NCBI GenBank assembly: GCA_019843655.1
Contig: JACDQD010000004.1
Location: forward strand, 4,154,001-4,218,000
DNA length: 64,000 bases
Origin: Lethocerus indicus
Lineage: Eukaryota; Arthropoda; Insecta; Hemiptera; Belostomatidae
Reading direction: 5' to 3'
The first letter of the stretch is position 1, and every line of letters begins with the position of its first letter. The notes under the pieces were generated by a model. That model did no database searches. It saw nothing but the letters and a program-made list of their open reading frames with translations, and was not told the origin of the DNA. The position numbers were made by a program, and so were the translations under genes. Shown piece by piece: positions 13,552-26,010 of this stretch.

Positions 13552-16500
13552 TTACTTCTGCAAAATAAGAAAAACAATTATAACAATAATTATAACTTTT
13601 TCTTTATTATTTAATTCATAATAACATTTTACTCATGCACTTACAGTTACAACTAAGGAAAATATTTATTACATAATGGTTTAAAAAAACACTTATTTTC
13701 TAAATGAATTAAGACTTGACCTTACCTCTTCTATTTTGGGTTTCTTCCCTTTATTTTTTGCATTTGAGTTGGCTTGTGCTAATTTACGTTTCTTTTCTTC
13801 AATCTTAAAAAAAATTAAGAAAGATCAGAAAACTTATCATTAAAGTTTTAAAATTGAAAAGAACAAATACTAAATGCACATGGTCATATTTTATTTCATT
13901 ATATAAATAAATACTTACATTGTTCCTTTCAGGGCTATCTTCCAAGTCTTCGATGTCTTCTTCGTCTAATTCATCCTCAAGGTCTTCATCTTCATCATCA
14001 TCGCCGACTAATTCACCGGCTGTAAAATGAATGATATGCTCAACTTTATTTTATATAAATGTACATATACAATTTACACTTAAAAATATTCTGATCAGAT
14101 CTTAAAATTAAAATAAATTGATAGTAATTTTAAATGGGTGTATAATTTAAAATTGATTGCCACAATGAATTTACAACTAGCCTAAGAAAATGAATGAATG
14201 TTATCCTCCTTTTTCATGTGCCTAACATAGCCTAATTCTTCAACCCAAGTTAGCATAAACACCCAGGATAGTTTTTTTTACAGAGAAAGAAAGTAAAATC
14301 TTATGACTAAATAGGGTAATGTAAAAATTGGCTGAAACCAATGAGAACTCACTTCCAACAGTGTGATTGCCTAATAGGTGTATAGGGCCTGATCCTTTAA
14401 CCAGGTGAAACGTGACAGGTGGATCAGGAAAGAGGAGGTCTAAAACAGCCTGCGTGTGTTCCCCGCCTTTCATTACTGCTATTGGATGTTTTACATCCGA
14501 TCGGTAACCCATCGCTTCCACTTCTATCACGTTCACCTCACCAGGTTTGGCTTCTGCTCCTAACACCACCTGTAAAATTTATAATAAGCATTATTATGCA
14601 AATGAAAACAGTTTACAAAAAAAGGTTAAAATCCTTCATTGTTATAAACTAATAAGGTATACAATGTTTTTCTATTGATTATCTTCCTATTGGCTCAGAT
14701 TTGCAAGTACTTTCGACACAAAATATTTTTTTCAGTCGCAAATTACCCAAAATTAATGACATCATTGCCAACAAATGAGGAATTGCTACAGTGCTGGAAA
14801 GCAAATGGTATTGCACTACATTTTAAATAAAATGTATTATTATGGTTGCTCAGATAAAAATATTTCAAAACAAAGCCATCATCCGATGGTTTTAATATTC
14901 ACAATTATAATAGTTTATTCATTCTTATTTTTGTAAATTAATACACAACTGATGTTTCAAAAACAACAAACAACATGTATGGGAATAGAAAAAGTAAGAA
15001 TATATTTTTAAAATATACAAAAAAAAACAGTTGACTTATGTTGATAGAAAAAGAAATTTTTTATCATTCATGATTATAAGACCTAAGCAGGATTAGAGCA
15101 AACATATTTACTATCTATTAATGATAAATAGTTAGATCTTAGTTGTCTTAGTGGTGATATATAGTTAATTGTATATATAAATAAACTCTTAGTCCCTTTA
15201 ACACAGAATAAGAATTTCCAGGAAATAACATACGCAAGTACATCCTGTAATAGAAAAATGTGTACATTTAAAACAAATTTTAAATTAAACAGAAATAATT
15301 AAGTTGGTTACATTTGAATAAAAAGAAAAAATTTCCAAATAATATACTTCAAACAACCATGGTTGTGAGGTTGTACCAGGAATAATGAAAATATTTCTGT
15401 TATAAGTAACATAATGCCTCACATTGTATGTGTCTTGAGGGCATTATTTTCTGTTGTATGTTTATGGCTATGTTGGCTCAGACTGGAATGTGTTTTCAAC
15501 ACACAATGTTTTCAGCCGCAAATTACCCAAAATTAATGACATCATCACCAACAATACAGAAATATTTTTTTGTTTCTACTATTTTAAGTAGTACTTAATA
15601 ATATTTACAAAATATACAAAAAAATAATTGTATATCAATGCAATTTCAAAGCAACCCAATATTTTTTTAATTAAATATTTATACAATGCACTTTTTAAGA
15701 ACACAAACCTGTTTGACGAGTAGCGTGTGTTCTCCTCTAAGGCCTTGTGACTCATTGTTATCTCCAGATTTCATGTCTGGATCCCATACTTCCTTGTTCT
15801 TTGTTTTGTCTAGTGTTAGCCCTATGAAATATAAAAAATGCAAATGTAAATATAACCTGTATAACATTCAACAGTAACAATAAATCCTGTAAATTTCAGT
15901 CAATTCAGCCATTTTCAACCATTAAGAACTTACATCTGTGGAACTGCACAATTGTAATTTATGTTTTTGCATGCCACAGGTAGAATGAAAAATTAAAATT
16001 ATGAATATTTACATAAATCAAATTCACTAATATTTCAAAATTTAATAGTGTTAAATAAAAATCATGACACTACTGCTGAAATCTGAATAAGATAAAAATG
16101 ATTATTAAATTTCAAAATCACGACACACAGCCAAGATAGGTTGTAAGATATGGTTGAATACGTACACAATATTATTATGTTGGCTCAGTTTATACTTTGT
16201 CAACATATTTATGTTTTCAGTCGCAAATTACCCAACAAGAATAACATCACAGCCAACAATAAAAAACATTTTTTCAATTACACGCTAATAAACTATATCT
16301 TTTGATGATTTGTACTTAATACCTCATGTATTACACATGGAAATTACACGGCCCTAAACTATATTCTCTTAACATTAATATTTATTTCTAAATTTTATAA
16401 TGGATTCCAATTACTATTACACAGCATGGTGTACAGTGAATTTCTGAACCGTAAAGTAAGGAATTTCATTGCACTACAGTGGTATGAATTAAAAAATGAT

Positions 16501-17245
16501 ATAATTATAATAAGCAGCAAGCACTGCTTATAAACATAAGAATCGGGATTTTCCTCACAGGAAATGTAACAGAAAGGTTATGTAACAGATTACCCAAAGA
16601 TTCCCCTATAGATACAATTCACTCCTCTCTAAACAGTAACTAAAATAACCCCAATATTTTTAATGAAAAGAAATAACAAAAAAATATGAAAGAAAACTGA
16701 ACTTCCAGTTAATCATGCACATGTTTAATAGAACTTACTCAAACTAAACACTAATCCAGACAGTATTTATTACTCGCAAATTCTGATATTTAGTAGTGGT
16801 AATAAGCATCAGAGTTTACAGGTTATGTTTATAAATTATCCAGAAACACTATAAACTAAAGGGGATGATATTAATTAATTTTTTAAAACAATTCTGTATA
16901 CTAAAACAGAAAATAATGTTTACGTTTTGTAAACTGAGGTGAAAATTACACAATAAAATTTGTGCGCAGATAGGGGAAAGGGAATAAAACATTTAATTTG
17001 TGGGGAGAAATGCTAGTGGGACTGAATTTCCGCCAACGGAAAAGCATGGGGGGTGTCGTGGTCGATTCAGCCAAGCTGTGCCTGAGATCTAACAATGGAC
17101 GTGCAAGTTAAGCGTTAGCCATCGTGGTACACAACCAAGCTATACATTCAAAAGTTAGAGCCAACAGGCCATTTAAAAAATTTCAAATCGATTTCATTAG
17201 CGCAACTATACCCAAAAGGAAATAAAAACACATTCCATCAAGCAT
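13552..17245 (-). CDS. Nlp: Nucleoplasmin-like histone chaperone, six exons
   Basis: Minus-strand exons 17245-17212, 15821-15709, 14569-14353, 14019-13919, 13803-13726 and 13557-13552 close in phase to 182 residues. The core matches nucleoplasmin: LTLDKTKNKEVWDPD, EHTLLVKQVVLGAEAKPGE, NVIEVEAMGY, HPIAVMKGGE, PPVTFHLVKGSGPIHLLG. It is followed by an acidic tract (GDDDDEDEDLEDELDEEDIE) and a lysine-rich tail (KKRKLAQA, KGKKPKIEEK) that looks like a nuclear localisation signal. Nucleoplasmins form pentamers, bind histones through the acidic tracts, and help chromatin assembly and sperm chromatin remodelling. The first exon is only 34 bases (MLDGMCFYFLLG) and sits in a GC-rich block at about 17,000-17,600 that looks like the promoter; its exact start is less certain, since relatives begin with a shorter FFYG-type segment. 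The two largest introns host three snoRNA copies. Confidence 0.85.
14688..14774 (-). ncRNA. Box C/D snoRNA copy 1 (nucleoplasmin intron 2)
   Basis: Read on the minus strand, as in the host transcript, the sequence has a terminal stem (TTGG near the start pairing with CCAA near the end), a near-consensus box C (ATGATGT), a D' box CTGA, and a final D box CTGA just before GAGCC. Directly upstream of D' is TTTTGGGTAATTTGCG; TGGGTAATTTGCG is complementary to the conserved 18S rRNA segment CGCAAATTACCCA. By the box+5 rule it would guide 2'-O-methylation of the first A of that segment. Length about 85 nt. Boxes and guide are seen in the sequence; processing and function are inferred. Confidence 0.75.
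15471..15555 (-). ncRNA. Box C/D snoRNA copy 2 (nucleoplasmin intron 2)
   Basis: Second copy in the same intron, about 780 bases from copy 1. It has the best boxes of the three: terminal stem TGTTGG/CCAACA, perfect box C GTGATGA, D' box CTGA, a C'-like TGTTGA, and D box CTGA. The guide TTTTGGGTAATTTGCG is identical to copy 1. The sequence between D' and D, the second guide position, has diverged, so only the D' guide appears to be under constraint. Confidence 0.78.
16188..16259 (-). ncRNA. Box C/D snoRNA copy 3 (nucleoplasmin intron 1)
   Basis: Third copy, in the first intron. Terminal stem TGTTGGCT/AGCCAACA is the longest of the three. Box C is GTGATGT (one mismatch to consensus); D' and D are both CTGA. 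The guide TTGGGTAATTTGCG is kept, including all 13 bases complementary to 18S rRNA, while the bases just before it differ from the other copies. Confidence 0.73.
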
Positions 17246-18618
17246 GGCGGCCCCAGGCGAAGCCGCCGGCAAACATCAGTCCAGGAACTCATAACGAAAG
17301 CAATTGGGGTTAAATAATAATTCCTCCGAGTTTTTCGGGGAACTAGAAAATATAAAATGTGGCTCGGAGCGACCGCATCGGCGGAATAACACATTTCATG
17401 GAAAACGAGACCGGTAAAATTTTGAGCGTTACCGAGTACATATTTGTCTCCGTGCCCAGGCCCGAAAATCGTCAAATCTCGATGACCGTAACAGCCGGTG
17501 GGACGGGAATCGAGCCAATAAAAAGAAATAGTTACCCCAAAAGTAGTCTTCAGTCATGATGCCGGTAATACGAAGGGATATAACAGATGGATCCGAACTG
17601 GATGAAAGCTCACTGACAATGGCGGAGAGAAAGGCGGATCGGAAGTTCCCCCACTACTCACGCGACTAGCACCCCTTATTTCCCTCCTTTTTATTTTCTA
17701 TAATTCAGGTTTGCAACGGACTTTTTTTTATTCCGACCTAATATCTGAATCGGGTCTCCCGCGGCGATCTCGAAATTCTATTGACTTTTGAATTCGGAAA
17801 AAATTATCCACTACATATTCCTCCCTTAACGGACATTTATACTATAAATATATAATCGAATGAAAGTTATTGGCGAATTGTTTTTTCCGTTTTCTTGAAA
17901 TATATTTCATTATTTTACTTATTTCTCATGAATAAATTTAAAGGGAGCTCTTGTTTATTATTGAGGATTTTGTTCAAGTTCAAAACGTGTTATTTATTGT
18001 AACAATATGTAAACAATAAAACCTTCCCCTACTTAACCACGACTGGCCGCCTTATTGGTCTGGCATGTGGACTCTATTTAACAATTGAGCTATTATTATT
18101 AGTAGTTTTTATTCTTTACATTTTATATTAACAGCCTAACTATGTAGGTCATAACTATTAAAAATATGTCTTATTTCTACTATAAAACATGATTATTTGC
18201 AAGAAACATCTTTTTTTTTATCACACCATCCTTGAAATAAAACACTTACAAGGTACATATAATGGTTGGTTACTGTAGGAAACTGCGCAAATAAATTACC
18301 TCAATAATTACGGCATATTTTAGAATTAACAGTGTTTTTCTGTTTTCAACAGACATATAACAAAATGCATTCATTTCAAGATTCTATGAACATCAAAAAT
18401 CCTGCCCAAAATATTTTCATAACTTATTTAAGTACTGACAGGATACTTTGATCCAACCTGTTGAACAATAGTCATGGTAAAGAGGATTACAAGGATTCAG
18501 CCTTTTTTTAAAAATAACTTTAATTAACAAAAATAATCAATCACATTACACAATTACCAGACAACACTGTACAATTTGGACACATTATATAGGAACAAAT
18601 AAAATAATGATATAAGAT
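17246..18618. promoter_or_regulatory. GC-rich nucleoplasmin promoter block, then spacer to Ung
   Basis: The stretch from the nucleoplasmin start codon to about 17,800 is much richer in GC and CpG than the flanking introns, with no convincing coding frame, and fits a CpG-type promoter and 5' leader. From about 17,800 to 18,618 the DNA is AT-rich and holds the 3' UTR of the Ung gene. Confidence 0.45.
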
Positions 18619-20377
18619 TTATTCTAAGGGTAAATTGCTCCAGTCAATAGGTTTTTTCCCCTGAGAAACAAGTAACTCGTTGCATTTGGAGAAATGTTTG
18701 CAACCAAAATATCCTCTCATAGCAGATAAGGGGGAAGGATGTACTGTCTTGAGAAGATGATGTTTTTTCTAAAAAAATAAAAAAAGTACAATTTAAAATA
18801 ATAACAGAATTAGTAATGCTAAAACATAAGAATAGCACATTATAAACATACTTAACTAAATTTTAAATACAAAAAAATTTTAAATCATTTACTACAATTA
18901 GGTCTGACTTCATCACTAACTTTGTCAACAAAACTGGCTTTCTGTTGTGCATATGAACCCCATAAAAGGAAAACTATTCCTTTGTTTCTTTCATTCAAAT
19001 ATTTAATAACAGCAGTGGTAAGTTCCTCCCAGCCCTGGTCCTTGTGTGAATTTGGTGAGTTCTTTCTAACAGTCAGAACAGCATTGAGCAGGAGAACACC
19101 TAGCACCAGTAATTTTATATATAATATAATAAAAATGATAGTATCCAACAGAAAATAAAAGTATCAGGAAGAAAAATCCATAATAGAATTATAAATATAA
19201 ACAAATTAATACAAACTAATTTTACAAGAGTATTGAAAAAAACCTTGTCTTGCCCATCCAATCAAATGTCCATGTTTTGGAGGAGTAAATTCTGTAATGT
19301 CGTTTTTCAGTTCTTTATACATATTCAGCAAACTGAAAAGGAAATTCAATTAAAATGATTATATCCAACATGAAACCATAACTGACTGATTATTGCACTA
19401 TACACAATAAAAGGGAAACACATCAAATATTTATTCTTCTGTATTAGACTGAAATGAAGTTAAGCTAACCTGGGAGGTGGTGGAACTCCAGCTTGTACAC
19501 TAAAGCATAAACCTAGCAAGAGAAACAAAATATGATAGCCATTCAAATTGTACATGGATGATGTTGCTTTACAAACTTTTCATGATAAAAAAGAAATTAG
19601 AAAAAATAGTTTACTTTTAACTGAAACCATTACCTCAAAATATTCATTGATAAGTATGAGTAAATAAAAATAAATGTTACCGTGAGCTTGTCCAGGATTA
19701 TGATACGGATCTTGTCCCAATATAACTACTTTGACCTTTTCAACTGGACAAGCCTGTGTCCAACTCCAGACTTTATCCTCTGGAGGGTATACAATACCCT
19801 GAGCACGTTCCTTCATCACGAATCTGTTTAACTAACAAAAACAAAAAGACTTGTTGCTATTTAAAACTGTTATTCTGCGATTAACAAATTCAAAATTTTC
19901 AGGACACTTACATATAGAAAGTACGTAACGTATACAGTACCTTTTCAAAGTATGGTTTTTTGAATTCTTGTCTCAAAAACTTAAACCACGAGTGGCCTAT
20001 ATTTTTGTCCACAATAGGGAGGCTTTTGCATACTTCATTTATCTCATCTTGAAAAATTTCTTGGGAAAGGAAATTTAATTCTTTCTGTTTGCCTTTCGAG
20101 TCTGGTGTTTTATTGGCCTGAGGCATATCTGCAACAAAAGTAGTGCTTTTAATTACTATTGTCAAGGATAATTTATTCATCTCCACGAATTAAAATGAGA
20201 CAAACGAATAGAGAAACGTAGTGATACGGATACTATAGTACCTGAAGTTTTCTCAGGATCAGTGCCATTATCGGACACCTTTTGTCTTTTACTTGCAGAG
20301 TTTTCACAGACATCTTTTGGCAAACTGCGCTTTGCCAAAGGTTTGAAGAAATTAGCAATTAACTTCTGACCGTTCAT
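18619..20377 (-). CDS. Ung: Uracil-DNA glycosylase (UNG), seven exons
   Basis: Minus-strand exons 20377-20242, 20128-19941, 19831-19681, 19512-19470, 19332-19244, 19099-18921 and 18768-18619 close in phase to 311 residues. It removes uracil from DNA, starting base-excision repair. Motifs are complete: water-activating GQDPYH (Asp149), [35 protein letters not shown] and the HPSPLS minor-groove loop (His272), ending [11 protein letters not shown]. The N-terminus has a PCNA-binding box, QKLIANFF, as in nuclear UNG2, then a basic stretch (KRQK) likely for nuclear import. All catalytic residues are intact, so the enzyme should work. From memory, holometabolous insects lack ung, so this gene is informative about the organism. 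Confidence 0.95.
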
Positions 20378-21914
20378 AGTAAACAGACGCTAGGAACCAT
20401 GAGAGGGTACACGCGGGAAACACTCCTGAAACTGTTGTCACATGTTAAACTAAATTTTGAAAGACAGATATTCTTTACATTAAACGGGTTTGTACAGTAC
20501 CAGTATTAAGAAGAACAACGTTGTATTATATAATTTGTATAATATAATTATTGTGGAAGGTTATGGTAACAAAAATATATTGACCAAAAAGATTTATACA
20601 AAAGAGGAACTATTTTAACATAAGAATGCATTTGAAATTAGATCCGAGATTTTTGGTATAACATTACAAAATTAGTTCTTCATTCTTGTCTGGAGCCTCT
20701 TTCTCAACTGTTACACAATAATAGTAGTAATAGTTGAACAAAAAATAAGGTATTTTAATTCAATTCTATGATGTTTTTCCTTAGTTTCTATCATAAATAT
20801 TATATTTATGAATTTAACTCATATCAATGAATGAAAATTCTTTCATTGGCCTCCCGCTATTTCGGAAACCATGGCTGTAAACTTCCCCAGCGGTACGGAG
20901 TATTTTCACCTTGAATTATTGATACAGATCTTAGATATTCAATTTAGTCCCTAGCATAAGTCACAGAGAAAATAGAAAGATATTTATTATAAAACTGATG
21001 GTATTGTAATTCTTACATGGTAACAAATTATCAAACGTTTACGTTGAGCACTTGGCGTTGTTTTGAGTTAAATCCACGTGTTGAAGTATAGAACATTAAC
21101 TTAGACATTTGTAACTTGGCTTTGAAGGATATTCATAAACCACCCATGAAAAAACATACATTTTGTAAGGTGTATCAACGGAAATGTTTTATAAAATTAT
21201 TTAGAAATATCTTAGGACAGATTGGGCTACTCATTTAAATTTATTTTCATTCATTTTAAATTTATTTTATTTACTCGATGCTAGGTATGTTTTATAATAT
21301 ATAGACTTGTGGGATAGAATATATCAGCAGGCTTCATATTTTATTTTTTAAAATAAGTTAAAATTCCCCATGTTTAGAAGTAGACAAAATTACATTAAAA
21401 AATATATTTGAGCTAAAAATTAATATTTATGTACAATATACTTATATTTTGTAGAATACTTAAGAGTTAAAAAACAAATGTGTTTTTTCTATACTACTGT
21501 AATTTATTGTTTTAAACTAGAATTTACCTCAATTTAAACAATTCTAAGGATGTTTCTAAAACTGTAAAAAAATGTGGATTAATTAATTCTTCATCAAATT
21601 GAAGGCTTTAATGGGAAATAAATGATGTTTCATGTGTAACTGTTATTGAATTAATGCATTTAATAATTGATTATTTCAACATGCAATTAAATATGAGTGT
21701 TCTCACTGAAATAATCATCTTTTGTGGATCATATTATTTATGTACGTTATTTGTGATGACAACACTTTAGAGTTTCTGTTGTTAATGTAAAAGAATACTT
21801 GAGTTTAGACTGGATAAAACGTTGATAAGGCATGGGCATTATGTCAGTACTCAATCCACAGCAGGCAGGTGAAGAGAAGTATATGTGGAATGTTGTGAGT
21901 GAAATATTTTTAGA
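20378..21914. other. Intergenic, divergent promoters of Ung and sugar transporter A
   Basis: AT-rich, no supported exon. It must hold the promoter of Ung (leftward) and of transporter copy A (rightward). I see no distinctive motif. Confidence 0.45.
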
Positions 21915-24900
21915 ATGAATGTCCTCCCATGTCCAGTAATACAGTCGAGGAGTAGACTGTACTTTGCTACTTTTTCAGGTTGGCTATTAATATTTTTAAA
22001 ACTCATATATCTATTCTTTAATTTAATATCTGGTAGGTATTCATGTACATCTTTTGTATAGTATTATTTTTAATCCTGAACTGAGTGTCAATATAAAATT
22101 ATAATATGTAACTCACAGGATTATAATATGTCACAAAGTAGGATTATTAAGCAGGAAGTTATTCAGGACACTATAATTTTATTAGTTAATGGAAAGTGTA
22201 TGATGATTTCTATACATACATAATAAGTATAAATTATTTATTATGATTTGAATATGTAAACTGAATATTGTTTTAGGAGTACTGCCAATGAACTTAAGGA
22301 AACTGAAGTGATATAAACAAACTGTTATAAAATATTTATATTAATATAATGATGCCTGTATAATAATAATAATAAATATAATTTAAGGTCTTACTGATAG
22401 TGTGGGTTTTGTTTTATTGATACTCTATTTCACCAAAAGCCATGGTTTTTAGGTCAGGTGATAGTGAAGGTTTGATAATTGCTACTTGCTTTGTGTGCAA
22501 CATTGGATAGTACAATACTAGAGAGAGTATAAAATTATTTTTGAAATAATGTTCAAATCATATATATATATATAGGATTATAATTTGCTATTATTTCCTT
22601 GTATCAAGGTTGAGAGTAATTTAAGTGATAAGGTTTAAAGATTCTTTTCCTTCTGTCTCGATTTATGTACATGTTTTATTTGCATATTTTGTTATATTAG
22701 TATATTATATTCAAAATACGTTTGTTTATTTAATTATAGGAATACTAGCCACATTTATTATGAACTAATTAAATACTCCAGTGGAAGGGTTTTTACCCTT
22801 TTCCCCTGGGGCCCTCCTGGGTGTTTTCTCCCTCCGACATTTTGGAACTCTTACTGGTTCCATCATCAGGGTCCGAATGGAGTGTAACTTGGGGTCCTCT
22901 ATATATCTGTAGGTGGGGTGTCATTAAACCTCTCAGGACTTTGACTTATTTGTAGCCGAATTATTGGGGACCGTCCTCTACTGATATTCTATCCAATATA
23001 CTTATTGAAGTTGTTTTTGGATCGAACAACATCCAAAGAGCCAAACGAAATCAATCGAAACTTTAAATATTTGTCTACGATAATATTAACGGGAAAATGT
23101 TTGATGATAGAGACGGGTATGTTTCAGCTAGTCTGCTGTACGTTTCGACAGGATGTGTAATGGCATGGCCGTCGCCGACTCTACCGAAATTGACGGAGTC
23201 CGGATTGGTGAGCGAAGAGGAGGGAGCCTGGATAGCCTCTCTGTACGGCCTCGGTGCCACCTTGGGGCCCGCCCTGGTCGCCCTCTGCATAGACAGGATA
23301 GGGCGCAAGTTCACCCTCATGGTCATCATGACCGCCTTCATCCTGTCCTGGGTTATCCTAGGCGTTTCCTCTAATGTCTACGTCATGTATGTCGGCAGGA
23401 TCGTCGGCGGGATCGGAGTTGGAGGTTCCTTCTCCGGTGTTTCGATTTACCTCGCTGAAATCGCAGATGTCAGTCACTTGTTTATTACGAGTACCTTATC
23501 TTAGTATCTTATCGACAAGGGAAACATTGCATAATTCTATAATTAAGCGCGGAAAATGTGGTGCCTTACTGTTGAAATGTTATGGAAAGCCACTCATTTT
23601 TATGCCGAAAATATAACATATGAATTTTGATGTTAATACGACAGGGAAAATGTGAGTGGGAGATGTGGTGGAGATAATTTCAAGCGTCTAATATTATTAA
23701 AAATATTATTTCGAAGCTTTTACTTACGTAAAATTTGATACGTAGTAGACTAAGGTATGGACTTAAAATATAAAATTACCACGGTGTGGATTACATTGGA
23801 ATGGGTTACTCCGAACGTAATCGTGGCGTCAAGCACATTCTGTAATTTCTCGGAAGGTAAGAACCTGCAGGGGTATTCGCTACACGAGAATTTTCCATAA
23901 AACAAAATATATATGTATTTTATGGGTATTATATACGTTTGTTTCAGGACGAGGTGAGAGGTGCTATCGGATCATTGAACCAGATGTTCGTAGGGTTCGG
24001 GTTCCTACTCCAGTACTGTGTCGGTCCTTACGTTAGCTACGCCGTCCTGGTGATCGTTTCTACTTGCGCAGCGATCGTCTTCGGAATCGTCTTCGTTTTC
24101 ATGCCCGAGAGTCCACACTATCTTCTGAACACGGGTCGGAAACAGAAGGCGACAGCAGCTCTCCGCTGGTTGAGGGGAAATGGCCAGTCTTTCGCAGTCG
24201 AAAGGGAAATAGCGTCAATAGAGGTCTATACTTTGGTGAATTATTGTAGACTGTAGTAATTTGAACTCGGCGGTGTCGTTTAATGGAGACTAATTTCAAT
24301 GTTCACGTTTGTACACAGGAGGATCTACAAATTTCGGCGTCGAAAAGCAGTAATCCGTTGGATCTCTTCAGGAAACGAGGTCCTATGCGAGGGCTGTTCA
24401 TCTGTTTCTACCTGATGCTGTGCCAACAGATCAGCGGAATGAACGTGATCGTGAGTTACACTGAGGCCATCTTCAACATGGCCCACATGGAGCTCTCGCC
24501 TACGGTGAGTCCGATGCTGGTCGGCGCTGTCAACTGTCTCGCATCCTGTTTGGCTCCACCGCTCGTCAAGAAGTTGGGACTTAAACCCGTTCTAATCGGT
24601 TCAGGCATTGCAATGGGCGTTTGCAGTGTAAGTATAACAAAATATGATTCACACCGCTCAATATATGTCGGACTCGAACATCCCCCCGAACCCAGAAGAA
24701 ATTCAAAGCGGATTGAGGTGGTATTAATTACTGAATGGAGCATTAAAATTTACTACTGTTGTGTTAGGAAGGACAAACTCAGTTCTTAATTACTGAACAT
24801 TTTTTAGGTTTAAACCCATACCGTTAAAACGGAGAGAGATCTTTATCTGTCTTTGATTAGATATTCCGTGTTTGAACTTTTATCAAACAATCTTGTTTCC

Positions 24901-26010
24901 TGCTTTATCATTCATTTTGACAAGTACATGATATTATTTGCCCGACTTTATGTCATTAAAGATTTTTGTATGTGTTAATAAACCTGTCCTGTGTGAAATT
25001 TACTAAACTATCGAACGATAATTATGTATAATGAAATATACTAATCTATGACACTAAAACTAAACAAAAAAAAATAGTTACATTATCATTATTTATTGTT
25101 TCACCTAATTAATAGTTTTGGTTTCAGATTCTGTTGGCTGTATATTTCTACTTACTGACTTCCGGGAACGACGTCAATTCCATTTCGCTTTTGCCTGTTT
25201 TCTGCTTAATGTTTTTCAATGCCTTCTACTGCATAGGTAAGCGACTGAATTTTTTTTAACCTATATATTCGTAGTCTGAATGAATATTGATCATATTTAT
25301 TAATCTATTTATACTGTTGGTACAAAAAATACTACTGAAGAAATATTCATGGACAACTATTTTTTACAATACATCAGTCCATCGATTTAATCATGAAATT
25401 TATATTCACGCTGGAAGAGAAATTTCGAGACGCACGTTTTTGTGTTGTATCACTCGCTATTATAAAAAAAATTACATTGTTTTTCATTTGGAGATTATTT
25501 GATGCTGGTCTATCAGTTTCTGTCAAGATTACATTCCTGTTTGTATTTGATTCCTTAACTATTCTGAGACTGTTTTCGACTTATCACTCCAAACCATTTT
25601 TCTCCTGCTAGTATACTCGATGACGGTATATGGTTGAGGGCCGAGGGAAATAGAACTGAGCAAAAATGTTCAAGTGGTGATTGCGTGTTATATCAGGTGT
25701 GGGTCCTCTGCCGTGGGCGGTTGTTGCGGAGATGTTCCCGGCCGGGCTGAAGGGAATCGCCAACTGCGTGATAGGGGCGTTCTCCTGGCTTCTGGCCTTC
25801 GCGGTGATGCGCTCCTACACCAGTATAACCTCAGTCCTGGGTCCCCACCCGGTGTTCTTCATCTACGGGCTTCTCCTCGTACTGGGCATGGCCGGCGCCT
25901 GCATCATCCTCCCGAACACCAGGGGCCTCTCCCTCCAGGACATTCAGGACCTACTCGACGGAAGGCCGTCCCAGGAAATGTCCTCCGTAGAGAAGATCGG
26001 CTACTACTGA
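21915..26010 (+). CDS. Facilitated trehalose/sugar transporter Tret1-like, tandem copy A
   Basis: Exons 21915-21978, 23128-23468, 23948-24223, 24319-24627, 25128-25236 and 25697-26010 close in phase to 470 residues: a twelve-helix major facilitator (SLC2 type) of the insect Tret1-like group. Landmarks: STGCVMAWPSP in helix 1, DRIGRK between helices 2 and 3, MPESPHYLL after helix 6, CQQISGMNVIVSYTEAIF in helix 7, GPLPW in helix 10, and LPNTRGLSLQDIQ after helix 12. All sugar-binding signatures, including QQ-SG, are canonical, so hexose or trehalose uptake is plausible. The start exon, only 64 bases, was found by similarity to the other copies (SRLYFATFSG against SSLYIVTIAG). The exon 3 donor, GAG|GTCTAT, is weak where the other copies have CAA|GTRAG. 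AATAAA lies at 26,146. Confidence 0.88.
22832..22876. repeat. Dispersed 45-bp motif, copy 1
   Basis: A GC-richer segment in intron 1 of transporter A, reading ...TTACTGGTTCCATCATCAGG..., nearly repeats at 51,565-51,609 in the same orientation. It is likely the edge of an interspersed repeat family; nothing larger is shared between the two sites. Confidence 0.5.
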
